Shown: positions 1-6,033, counted from the first letter of the stretch. The stretch: DNA of 64,000 nt from Hydractinia symbiolongicarpus (GCF_029227915.1 NC_079883.1:8990001-9054000), one strand, 5' to 3'. The notes: generated by a model from the sequence alone, not told the origin. Program-made: numbers and translations.

Positions 1-157
1 AGCTAGGATTATTCCAAGACATTTACAATTGGCTGTTCGTAATGATGAAGAATTAAACAAACTTTTGAGCGGTGTAACCATTGCAGCTGGTGGTGTTTTG
101 CCAAACATTCAAGCTGTCTTACTCCCAAAGAAGAACGACAAAGGACAGAAGAAGTAA
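1..157 (+). CDS. H2A: Histone H2A, 3' part (residues 76-126)
   Basis: The gene is cut by the window start; its start codon would lie 223 bp outside. The visible part matches the complete copies and covers the end of the histone fold, including the NDEELNKLL acidic-patch segment, and the C-terminal tail. It ends in TAA at 155-157. The 3' stem-loop follows at 180-195. Confidence 0.96.
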   Translation, partial: ARIIPRHLQLAVRNDEELNKLLSGVTIAAGGVLPNIQAVLLPKKNDKGQKK

Positions 158-179
158 ACCGCTACACTCAGAAAACAAC

Positions 180-195
180 GGCTATTTTTATAGCC
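180..195 (+). promoter_or_regulatory. Histone 3' stem-loop of H2A
   Basis: GGCTATTTTTATAGCC: a 6-bp stem with a TTTT loop, 22 nt after the H2A stop. This is the SLBP-binding element that replaces a poly(A) tail on replication-dependent histone mRNAs. The flank reads ACACATCTTTAAAAAAACATT, the same as downstream of H2B; the A7CATT part is a candidate histone downstream element for U7 snRNP. An AATAAA at 298-303 could act as a fallback poly(A) signal. Confidence 0.93.
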
Positions 196-354
196 ACACA
201 TCTTTAAAAAAACATTGTTTTTTTCACAAAACTATAACCTTAAAGTCTAATAGATAATCCATGCATACGCCTTGTCCTAAGTAACTCAAAGAAATTAAAT
301 AAAAAAATTTGATCACAACGTCAAAATAAATTGCACGTATTTGCCCCTACTAAT
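196..354. other. H2A-5S spacer
   Basis: 159 bp of AT-rich sequence. It holds the candidate H2A downstream element, an AATAAA at 298-303 and, at 322-331, a TATA-like AAAATAAATT at -33 to -24 of 5S. A TATA-like box near -25 is a common upstream element of invertebrate 5S genes. Confidence 0.6.
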
Positions 355-474
355 GTCTACGGCCATACCACGATGAACACACCCGTTCTCGTCTGATCAC
401 GGAAGTTAAGCATCGTCGGGCCGGGATAGTACTTGGATGGGGGACCGCCTGGGAACTCCCGGTGTCGTAGGCTT
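355..474 (+). rRNA. 5S rRNA: 5S ribosomal RNA
   Basis: A 120-nt RNA of the large ribosomal subunit, transcribed by RNA polymerase III. It begins GTCTACGGCCATACCACGAT and ends GTCGTAGGCTT. The two ends pair in the terminal helix I (GTCTACGGC with GTCGTAGGC, with wobbles). The internal control region is intact: box A around AGTTAAGCATCG (nt 50-61) and box C around GGATGGGGGACC (nt 81-92). A T4 terminator overlaps the 3' end at 473-476, with a second TTTT at 480-483. It is co-directional with H2A and converges on U1. Linkage of 5S to histone repeats is known in several invertebrates (crustaceans, molluscs). Confidence 0.97.
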
Positions 475-476
475 TT
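473..476 (+). terminator. Pol III terminator of 5S
   Basis: TTTT at the 3' end of 5S, backed up by TTTT at 480-483. Confidence 0.85.
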
Positions 477-822
477 CATTTTCATTTGTTGCCTTTTCAT
501 TTCAATGGTGCTGTGATATATTTCTTGTTATAACAATTAAGGAACGTGGCGGTTGTTGAAAGTGTTTCCTATGACATTTTCCTACGACATTTTCAGGTGA
601 TAGTACGAGAAAAAAGAGCTTTCAAATGCATACAAACTCGATCTATTGCCGATCATCCAATAACCCTGACGGAATGGCAAATAAAATAAAATTCCGCCGC
701 CTTCCGAGGACTTATATCGCAATCACGTTTCGTAACAGCCAAGCGAGGTTTTACCTTAGCGTTTAAGTCACCACCGACATTTGGCCGCGCAACTTTTCTA
801 AGCTCATTCATTTTGACTTAAG
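475..822. other. 5S-U1 convergent spacer
   Basis: 348 bp with no gene that I recognise. It has a tandem repeat of 13 bp (TTTCCTAYGACAT at 565-577 and 578-590) and an inverted repeat CGGAAT (670-675) / ATTCCG (691-696) around an A-rich loop. The stretch just below 823 should contain the U1 3' box; on the minus strand it reads GTCAAAATGAATGAG, only loosely like the vertebrate 3' box. Confidence 0.6.
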
Positions 823-988
823 GAGGGGGCGAGCGCGGACGCAGGCCCCCACTACCAGAAATTGTACGGTCGAGTTACTGACGTTTGCAGTAATCGCAGA
901 GGTCAGCCCAAGCGTAGTGCAATGCAAGAGCCTCACTCTGGAAGAAAACCCTCATTGATCAGTCTTTACTTCGCCGTCAGGTAAGTAT
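823..988 (-). ncRNA. U1: U1 spliceosomal snRNA
   Basis: About 166 nt (human U1 is 164). The 5' end ATACTTACCTG (988 to 978) is the invariant sequence that pairs with 5' splice sites. Stem-loop I carries a GATCAATGAGG loop in the place of the U1-70K site. Stem-loop II has the ATTGCAC loop bound by U1A. The Sm site ACAATTTCTGG is at 855-865, followed by the GC-rich stem-loop IV (GGGGGC...GCCCCC). The 3' end is placed by comparison with human U1. This copy alone has C at RNA nt 16 (G at 973); every other unit has G there. Transcription is expected from RNA polymerase II using the element at 1038-1045. Confidence 0.96.
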
Positions 989-1037
989 GAGTTGGAACTG
1001 CACCGTAGCATGAGGGTACCCTTCAAAGTTTGTTAAT

Positions 1038-1045
1038 GCTTGTGG
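1038..1045 (-). promoter_or_regulatory. Proximal sequence element of U1
   Basis: GCTTGTGG on the + strand (CCACAAGC in the transcript direction), starting 50 bp upstream of the U1 5' end. The same octamer stands 47 bp upstream of U2 at 1412-1419. This spacing is typical of snRNA proximal sequence elements, which recruit SNAPc. I found the octamer nowhere else in the unit. Confidence 0.7.
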
Positions 1046-1178
1046 CTTGAGTGTGTTATAAACTGCCGTGTCGCGGGGCATAGGCTGTATTCTCCCCCAG
1101 TGTACGCGTTTTGTTCCCGCCGTAGACTATGCAGAGTGCCGTCGGAAAGAGGACTGCTATTATTCTTTTATTGCTTAT

Positions 1179-1365
1179 GTGGGCCGCCATCGGTAATAGT
1201 GCAACACCAAGGCAACCCGTGGTCACGGCGTGAATGAATCCACCTCCATGACCCAAGGCCAAAAATCAGATTAATATACTGACCATTCAGAGAATGGCCT
1301 ACCAGATATTAAACTGATAAGAACAGATACTACACTTGATCTTAGCCATTAGGCCGAGAAGCGAT
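1179..1365 (-). ncRNA. U2: U2 spliceosomal snRNA
   Basis: About 187 nt (human U2 is 188). It starts ATCGCTTCTCGGCC at 1365. Stem I is GGCC-TAAT-GGCT, and the branch-point recognition sequence GTAGTA is at RNA nt 33-38 within GTGTAGTATCTG. The Sm site ATTTTTGG is at 1259-1266. The 3' domain holds a stem-loop IV with a TGTTGCAC loop, the U2A'/U2B'' binding region. The 3' end is estimated from the family length. It is co-oriented with U1, 190 bp upstream of it in transcript direction. Confidence 0.96.
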
Positions 1366-1687
1366 AAAGAACAAGCGTTGCCATGATAGGCATCGTCCAC
1401 ACACCGTAACTGCTTGTGGAGCATGTCACGTTACTGTAAAGCTTACAACTGTCACCGCGTACGGATGGACGGCGACATAGTAAAAATCACGGCTGTTGAT
1501 TTAGCCGTAGGATGGAGAGCGACTGTAGCGAGTGGATGGTAACTTACATGAATGCTAACAAAGGCGACGATACTAAGTGCGTGATATTACTTTCCAATAT
1601 GACTGCGTACATTCCGTTTATCAACGCATTACGCCAGAACGTGCGCGCGCGTTACACAGTAGACCATGCAGCCGAAATGCGACAGTG
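1366..1687. other. U2-tRNA spacer with two minus-strand hairpins
   Basis: 322 bp holding the U2 promoter and no recognised gene. On the minus strand there is a perfect 6-bp hairpin ACGGCT...AGCCGT (1489-1508), followed two bases later by TTTTT (1482-1486). Further on is a 7-bp hairpin GTCGCCG...CGGTGAC with one G-U pair. TTTTT is the first run of four or more T downstream of the tRNA on that strand. Confidence 0.55.
1412..1419 (-). promoter_or_regulatory. Proximal sequence element of U2
   Basis: GCTTGTGG on the + strand, starting 47 bp upstream of the U2 5' end and identical to the U1 element. Confidence 0.7.
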
Positions 1688-1760
1688 CGACCCTGCCAGG
1701 AGTCGAACCTGGAATCCCCTGATTCGTAGTCAGATGCCTTATCCATTGGGCCACAGGGCG
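1688..1760 (-). tRNA. trnR-ACG: tRNA-Arg(ACG), atypical acceptor stem
   Basis: 73 nt folding as a tRNA. The D arm GCCC...AGGC, anticodon stem TCTGA/TCAGG with loop CTACGAA (anticodon ACG) and T arm CCAGG-TTCGACT-CCTGG are all good. Box A (TGGCCCAATGG) and box B (GGTTCGACTCC) of the pol III promoter are intact. It reads most like animal tRNA-Arg. Oddity: acceptor strands CGCCCTG and CAGGGTC leave a C1:C72 mismatch and a G2:U71 wobble, where GACCCTG would pair fully. There is no T4 terminator within about 200 nt downstream. It may be a real gene with an altered 5' end or a homogenised pseudogene. All units share these features. Confidence 0.85.
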
Positions 1761-2184
1761 ATGCTTATGACTTCGCCCCATCGTTATTTTGGCTTGCGCA
1801 TTCGTTTTACTTACGACAGAATTCTTCGTGTTTGTAGCCATGAAAGAAAGGGACTTCTGTGAGTGAATTTTTTTACTGTGGTCTAATAAAAAAGTCGAAA
1901 CGCAGTGCCCAATATATGAATTGCTCCTAATAGCCGGAAACAGGCCGTGTCGATGATGTAGGCCGACATACGCAACGCAAACCAAAGAACGCTTTATGAA
2001 AATCCTAACACGGGCGCGGAAGAAGCCCAAATTAACAGAGTAGATGTAATGCTGAAGACCTCAAACTCCAGCAGCTTCTCTTTCAGACTATTGCGTCGTG
2101 CTACAAATAAAAATTAACATGCTTTCGCATAGTCGCGGCTCCCAAAACGGACATTATACGATGTACAGAAACACACATTTCTGT

Positions 2185-2196
2185 TTTCGCGCCAAA
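2185..2196 (+). promoter_or_regulatory. E2F-type site upstream of H1
   Basis: TTTCGCGCCAAA, about 145 bp before the H1 start codon. It matches the E2F/DP consensus on both strands (TTTCGCGC and TTTGGCGC), fitting S-phase control. The core TCGCGCCAAA recurs upstream of H3. Confidence 0.65.
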
Positions 2197-2246
2197 TCAA
2201 TTCCCGGGAGTGGTACTTTTACGTCCGCATACTTCGCACCGTCTTA

Positions 2247-2256
2247 AATTATATCT
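2247..2256 (+). promoter_or_regulatory. TATA-like element of H1
   Basis: AATTATATCT about 85 bp before the H1 start codon; the only clear TATA-like candidate at a suitable distance. TATACTT at about 2278 is an alternative. Confidence 0.35.
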
Positions 2257-2339
2257 CATTTACACGGTAATGTTTAGTATACTTCTACTGTGATAACAAG
2301 CATCGTTTATCGTTGGATTGTTGTAAGAAAACATTAAAA

Positions 2340-2891
2340 ATGAGTGAAGCAGCTTCTCCAAAGAAAATCGCACCCAAGAAGAAACCTGCTGCAAAGAAGA
2401 CAGCTGATCACCCTAAATATGTGGACATGATCAAGGCTGCTATCGCTACCCTAAAGGAACGCGGTGGTTCATCTCGCCAAGCTATTACAAAATATATTCA
2501 TGCAAATTACAAAGTTGCTGAAAACTCAGATCATCATCTGAAAATGGCTCTTAAACGAGGAGTAACATCAGGCGATTTGATTCAAACTAAAGGCACTGGT
2601 GCTTCTGGATCATTCAAGCTAGGTCAGGTAAAAAAAGAAAAACCTAAGAAAAAGGCCGCAGCAAAAAAGCCAACGGCAAAGAAGCCTACTGCAAAGAAAA
2701 GTACACCAAAAAAGAAGCCAGCAAAGAAGAGCACGCCAAAGAAAGCAGCAAAGAAGCCTGCCACAAAGAAAGCCTCGGCTAAGAAACCAGCAGCTAAGAA
2801 ACCCACAAAGAAGCCTGTTGCTAAAAAACCTGCAGCAAAGAAGGTCAAAAAGACTCCCAAAAAGGCAGCAAAGAAGACCGCAAAAAAATAA
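2340..2891 (+). CDS. H1: Linker histone H1
   Basis: 183 aa. It binds nucleosome dyad and linker DNA and compacts chromatin. A short N-terminal tail with ASPKK leads into the globular winged-helix domain (about residues 25-100: [30 protein letters not shown] onward, ending [11 protein letters not shown]). The long C-terminal tail is almost pure Lys/Ala/Pro with several KKP/KKPA repeats and three TPKK motifs, which are potential CDK sites. The start at 2340 is chosen because MSEAASPKK is a normal H1 N-terminus; an in-frame ATG nine codons upstream (2313) would add a Cys-rich leader unlike any H1 I know. It is intronless, with its stem-loop at 2924-2939, and convergent with H3. Confidence 0.97.
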   Translation: MSEAASPKKIAPKKKPAAKKTADHPKYVDMIKAAIATLKERGGSSRQAITKYIHANYKVAENSDHHLKMALKRGVTSGDLIQTKGTGASGSFKLGQVKKEKPKKKAAAKKPTAKKPTAKKSTPKKKPAKKSTPKKAAKKPATKKASAKKPAAKKPTKKPVAKKPAAKKVKKTPKKAAKKTAKK

Positions 2892-2923
2892 TTTGTGTGT
2901 ATCTGGCTATTACATTAACAAAC

Positions 2924-2939
2924 GGCTATTTTTATAGCC
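2924..2939 (+). promoter_or_regulatory. Histone 3' stem-loop of H1
   Basis: GGCTATTTTTATAGCC, 32 nt after the H1 stop and identical to the H2A element. It is followed by ACACATTTACAAAAAAACATT, again with the A7CATT core. Confidence 0.93.
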
Positions 2940-3215
2940 ACACATTTACAAAAAAACATTATCTTGGTACAAAGTTAAACTTGTTTAAGTCACTTAAACA
3001 GTTAAAAAAGAGTAATTTTAAGATTAGATTCCCTAAGTTTAAGTATTTTCGTTTTTAAATTTCTTATTTTCTTGCTTTTACTTTTCTTGCCCTTCATATT
3101 TTTAACATTGTCAAACTTTATGTAGCATAAAATTTTTATGTAGCATAAAATTTAAACAGAAAGCAGAACAAAGTTTGATATAAAAAGCTAGCCGTAATAT
3201 TTTTTATGGATGTGT
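2940..3215. other. H1-H3 convergent spacer
   Basis: 276 bp, very AT-rich and without a gene. The only structure is the tandem 18-bp repeat at 3118-3153. Confidence 0.6.
3118..3153 (+). repeat. Two tandem copies of an 18-bp repeat
   Basis: TTATGTAGCATAAAATTT occurs twice with no spacer between the H1 and H3 3' ends. It looks like a local slippage duplication and is kept in the units inspected. Confidence 0.9.
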
Positions 3216-3231
3216 GGCTATAAAAATAGCC
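3216..3231 (-). promoter_or_regulatory. Histone 3' stem-loop of H3
   Basis: GGCTATTTTTATAGCC on the minus strand, 21 nt after the H3 stop. The downstream flank, ACACATCCATAAAAAATATT, is the most divergent of the five. Confidence 0.93.
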
Positions 3232-3252
3232 GTTTTTTGTTTGGTAAGATGC

Positions 3253-3666
<414 letters not shown>

Positions 3667-3716
3667 TTAAGAAGTCGATGTAGTACGGATACACAAGACG
3701 GTCTAAAATGCACTAT

Positions 3717-3734
3717 CGCGCCAAAGTTTTATTT
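3717..3734 (-). promoter_or_regulatory. E2F-type site and TATA-like box of H3
   Basis: On the minus strand AAATAAAA (3734-3727) is followed directly by C and TTTGGCGCG (3725-3717), ending 54 bp before the H3 start codon. The E2F-like core matches the H1 promoter site. Two CCAAT boxes lie upstream at 3776-3780 and 3801-3805 (minus strand). Confidence 0.55.
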
Positions 3735-3878
3735 CTCATATTGATTGACAGCTAAGGTTCAAAACAAACCATTTGATTGGTGCTAAGAAAGTAATTTCTG
3801 ATTGGCTGCATAATGACATTACGCTCATTACTTTAACATTTTTATAAAATCTGTGTTTTTTGGCTACGGGAAAACGGC

Positions 3879-3921
3879 TGTATCTTCTGATACACAAAAG
3901 CTTTTGACTTTTTTTTTTTTT
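3879..3921 (+). other. Hairpin, palindrome and T13 run
   Basis: TGTATC-ttct-GATACA (3879-3894) is followed by the palindrome CAAAAGCTTTTG (3895-3906) and thirteen T (3909-3921). A TATAAAAT stands upstream at 3843-3850. It is laid out like a very short pol III type 3 gene with terminator, but no known RNA matches and no proximal element is seen. Confidence 0.4.
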
Positions 3922-4030
3922 AGTAAGTAGCAGAAGGTTTGGCGAATTCCAACGATGCCAAATTTATTGCCTTACTGAAACATTAAGACCACGAATTTTT
4001 AAAAAAACTACAGTTTTACTTAAAAAAATG

Positions 4031-4055
4031 TACAAAATGTTCGGAACATTTTGTA
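4031..4055. repeat. Perfect 12-bp inverted repeat upstream of H4
   Basis: TACAAAATGTTC and its reverse complement GAACATTTTGTA are separated by one G, about 135 bp before the H4 start codon. The symmetry suggests a dimeric protein site or cruciform. Confidence 0.85.
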
Positions 4056-4068
4056 ATGACGCAACTCT

Positions 4069-4073
4069 ATTGG
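4069..4073 (-). promoter_or_regulatory. Inverted CCAAT box of H4
   Basis: ATTGG on the + strand in the context ATTGGTTAATTA. The ATTGGTTAA core also occurs twice in the H2B-H2A promoter. Confidence 0.5.
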
Positions 4074-4117
4074 TTAATTAGGGTGTTTCCACGAGCAGTA
4101 GGTAATTTTATGGCCTC

Positions 4118-4126
4118 TTTTTAAAG
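4118..4126 (+). promoter_or_regulatory. TATA-like element of H4
   Basis: TTTTTAAAG, 64 bp before the H4 start codon; a weak TATA match at a plausible distance. Confidence 0.35.
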
Positions 4127-4144
4127 CTGTCTGAATTCTGTTAA

Positions 4145-4501
<357 letters not shown>

Positions 4502-4525
4502 GCGTTGTCATTGCTCAACAAAAAC

Positions 4526-4541
4526 GGCTATTTTTATAGCC
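4526..4541 (+). promoter_or_regulatory. Histone 3' stem-loop of H4
   Basis: GGCTATTTTTATAGCC, identical to those of H1, H3 and H2A. The flank is ACAAATCTTTTAAAACATT, a shortened form of the A7CATT motif. Confidence 0.93.
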
Positions 4542-4633
4542 ACAAATCTTTTAAAACATTACTTTGTGCACGCTTCCAAATTACACAATGTGTAAAGTCT
4601 TGTCACAGTTACATTTATTGCTATACGATACTA

Positions 4634-4647
4634 TGTCATATATGACA
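4634..4647. repeat. 14-bp perfect palindrome
   Basis: TGTCATATATGACA in the H4-H2B spacer; function unknown. Confidence 0.8.
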
Positions 4648-4745
4648 CAAAAAAAATTTAGAAATACTTTGTAGGGTTAATTTGCCTGGGAGTGTTTCCG
4701 TGAAAAGCTGGGTTAAGTTAAATGTAAGCAATAACATGGATCAAT

Positions 4746-4768
4746 GTACTTGTCTTTTCTGCAAGTAC
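4746..4768. repeat. 7-bp stem hairpin in the H4-H2B spacer
   Basis: GTACTTG and CAAGTAC pair perfectly around a pyrimidine-rich 9-nt loop; no known RNA match. Confidence 0.7.
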
Positions 4769-4924
4769 AGCTAATAATACGTATGAAAAGTGAAGCTAAT
4801 CCACACACACACATGGGGAAGTATTTTAAATGTAGGCTAGTGTTCTTAAGCACATTATTTAGAAGTTTTATTAACTTCGGTTAACTTGTAGTGACGCCAA
4901 GTAAATGTTTTTTTAAAGATGTGT

Positions 4925-4940
4925 GGTCTTAAAAAAGACC
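4925..4940 (-). promoter_or_regulatory. Histone 3' stem-loop of H2B (different stem)
   Basis: GGTCTTTTTTAAGACC on the minus strand, 23 nt after the H2B stop. The loop is TTTT as in the other genes, but the inner stem is TCTT/AAGA in place of CTAT/ATAG. The downstream flank ACACATCTTTAAAAAAACATT is identical to that of H2A. Confidence 0.93.
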
Positions 4941-4963
4941 GTTTGTGTTTGGTAGACGTTGGT

Positions 4964-5368
4964 TTACTTGCTGCTTGTGTATTTTGTGACGGCTTTTGTT
5001 CCTTCACTGACTGCGTGTTTTGCAAGTTCTCCAGGCAAGAGAAGACGTACTGCGGTTTGAATTTCACGAGAAGAGATGGTCGACTTTTTGTTTTGAAGAG
5101 CCAAACGCGAAGCTTCGGAAGCAATGCGCTCAAAGATGTCGTTGACAAATGAGTTCATGATGCTCATAGCTTTGCTTGAAACTCCGACATCTGGGTGAAC
5201 TTGTTTCAAAACATTGTAGATGTAAATAGCATAACTTTCCTTTCTCTTTCTCTTGCGTTTCTTTTCACCAGTTCCACCAATCTTTCCTCCTTTTTTGCCG
5301 GCTCTTTTTTCACCTTTCTTGGCTACTTTAGGTGCCTGTTTTCCTCCTTTAGCTGCTGCGTCAGACAT
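4964..5368 (-). CDS. H2B: Histone H2B
   Basis: 134 aa, slightly longer than vertebrate H2B (126) because of a Lys/Gly-rich N-terminal tail ([14 protein letters not shown] through [10 protein letters not shown]). The histone fold starts at [20 protein letters not shown], with the H2B signature [34 protein letters not shown] at the end, including the C-terminal Lys that is ubiquitylated in other species. It dimerises with H2A, whose gene it faces across a 284-bp divergent promoter. A TATA-like box (minus strand, 5438-5430) lies about 62 bp before the start codon. Intronless. Present in all units but one. Confidence 0.99.
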   Translation of the reverse strand: MSDAAAKGGKQAPKVAKKGEKRAGKKGGKIGGTGEKKRKRKRKESYAIYIYNVLKQVHPDVGVSSKAMSIMNSFVNDIFERIASEASRLALQNKKSTISSREIQTAVRLLLPGELAKHAVSEGTKAVTKYTSSK

Positions 5369-5652
5369 GGTTAAAAATTTTTGCTACTTAACTTGTAAAT
5401 AAGCATTAAACTGCAAGTCAAAACTTTTTGTTTATAAGTAAAAAAATCGGATCGAATTCGATCCGAAAACGCCGATACGCAATTTAATTGGTTAAAAAAA
5501 AAATCTTTTGTTTAATACTTAATTATGATTGGTTAAAAAAACATGATTTCGATCCTATTTTTATGATGAAAAAACGAGTAAAGTTTATTTCGTTAACACT
5601 TACGTTAAATATTCGTACGTTTTTGTATTAACTTACAAATCAAATCGCAGTT
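5369..5652. promoter_or_regulatory. H2B-H2A divergent promoter
   Basis: 284 bp between the two start codons. On the H2B side is CTTATAAAC on the minus strand (5438-5430). A 20-bp palindrome lies at 5447-5466. Two ATTGGTTAAAAAA repeats start at 5487 and 5528, giving inverted CCAAT boxes 41 bp apart. The H2A TATA box is not clear. Paired genes for the two partners of one dimer would be regulated together here. Confidence 0.75.
5447..5466. repeat. 20-bp perfect palindrome in the H2B-H2A promoter
   Basis: TCGGATCGAATTCGATCCGA reads the same on both strands and sits just beyond the H2B TATA-like box. It is GC-richer than its surroundings and is also kept in the H2B-less unit. Confidence 0.9.
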
Positions 5653-6033
5653 ATGTCTGGACGTGGAAAAGGTGGAAAAGCTAAGGCTAAAGCCAAGACA
5701 AGATCCTCAAGAGCTGGACTTCAATTTCCAGTCGGTAGAGTGCATAGATTCCTTCGTAGAGGGCACTATGCTAACCGAATTGGATCTGGAGCACCAGTTT
5801 ACTTAGCAGCCGTCTTGGAATATTTATCTGCTGAGATATTGGAGTTGGCTGGTAACGCAGCAAGAGACAACAAAAAAGCTAGGATTATTCCAAGACATTT
5901 ACAATTGGCTGTTCGTAATGATGAAGAATTAAACAAACTTTTGAGCGGTGTAACCATTGCAGCTGGTGGTGTTTTGCCAAACATTCAAGCTGTCTTACTC
6001 CCAAAGAAGAACGACAAAGGACAGAAGAAGTAA
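5653..6033 (+). CDS. H2A: Histone H2A, canonical
   Basis: 126 aa, the first complete copy. It pairs with H2B in the nucleosome. The tail [31 protein letters not shown] has the typical H2A docking start. The fold contains AGAP-type loop [32 protein letters not shown] and the acidic-patch residues (AEILEL, NDEELN). The C-terminus KKNDKGQKK lacks the SQ(E/D)-hydrophobic motif of H2A.X, and the length and fold do not suggest H2A.Z, so this is bulk H2A. Intronless. Stem-loop at 6056-6071. Next gene downstream is 5S rRNA in the same direction. Confidence 0.99.
   Translation: MSGRGKGGKAKAKAKTRSSRAGLQFPVGRVHRFLRRGHYANRIGSGAPVYLAAVLEYLSAEILELAGNAARDNKKARIIPRHLQLAVRNDEELNKLLSGVTIAAGGVLPNIQAVLLPKKNDKGQKK

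Larger units (their letters stand above)
1761..2339. other. tRNA-H1 divergent spacer and H1 promoter
   Basis: 579 bp without a recognised gene. The H1-proximal part has the E2F-type site (2185-2196) and a TATA-like element. Just before the E2F site is a 7-bp inverted repeat ACAGAAA-cacaca-TTTCTGT (2165-2184). At 2012-2073 the minus strand shows a hairpin, an Sm-like site and a second hairpin, a possible unrecognised small RNA (see findings). Confidence 0.55.
4542..4924. other. H4-H2B convergent spacer
   Basis: 383 bp without a gene. It contains a 14-bp palindrome TGTCATATATGACA (4634-4647), a hairpin GTACTTG...CAAGTAC (4746-4768) and a short CA run (4801-4813). The left end point of the unit 3 deletion corresponds to about 4873 here, next to the direct repeat TTAACTT. 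Confidence 0.6.

Noticed and set aside
1040-1262. Small open frames on both strands across the U1-U2 spacer and U2 3' domain
   Set aside because: They overlap the U2 snRNA, show no protein family features and repeat only because the unit repeats.
1441-1508. Two minus-strand hairpins around GATTTTTAC as a possible second Sm-class RNA
   Set aside because: The Sm-like site lacks the following G and no promoter element was found; kept only as a terminator-like structure.
1512-2030. Open frames of 116 aa (+) and 133 aa (-) over the tRNA
   Set aside because: Both run through the tRNA-Arg gene, with compositions unlike a protein; the RNA explains the conservation.
1953-2055. Box C-like ATGATGT and box D-like CTGA as a possible C/D snoRNA
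   Set aside because: Box C is imperfect and the flanks do not form a terminal stem.
2313-2339. Upstream in-frame ATG adding nine residues to H1
   Set aside because: MDCCKKTLK has no counterpart in H1 proteins, whereas MSEAASPKK is a normal H1 start preceded by a good AAAA context.
2624-2860. Minus-strand frame inside H1, rich in Phe/Gly/Ala
   Set aside because: It is the antisense of the Lys/Ala/Pro tail of H1.
4679-4689. AATTTGCCTGG resembling the U7 Sm site
   Set aside because: No sequence complementary to the A7CATT element lies upstream and no solid hairpin follows.
4855-5152. Frames of 97 aa (-) and 77 aa (+) overlapping H2B
   Set aside because: Out-of-frame readings of the H2B gene; the H2B stem-loop lies inside them.
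5653-6033. H2A as an H2A.X or H2A.Z variant
   Set aside because: No C-terminal SQ(E/D) motif and no H2A.Z-like fold changes; it is canonical H2A.
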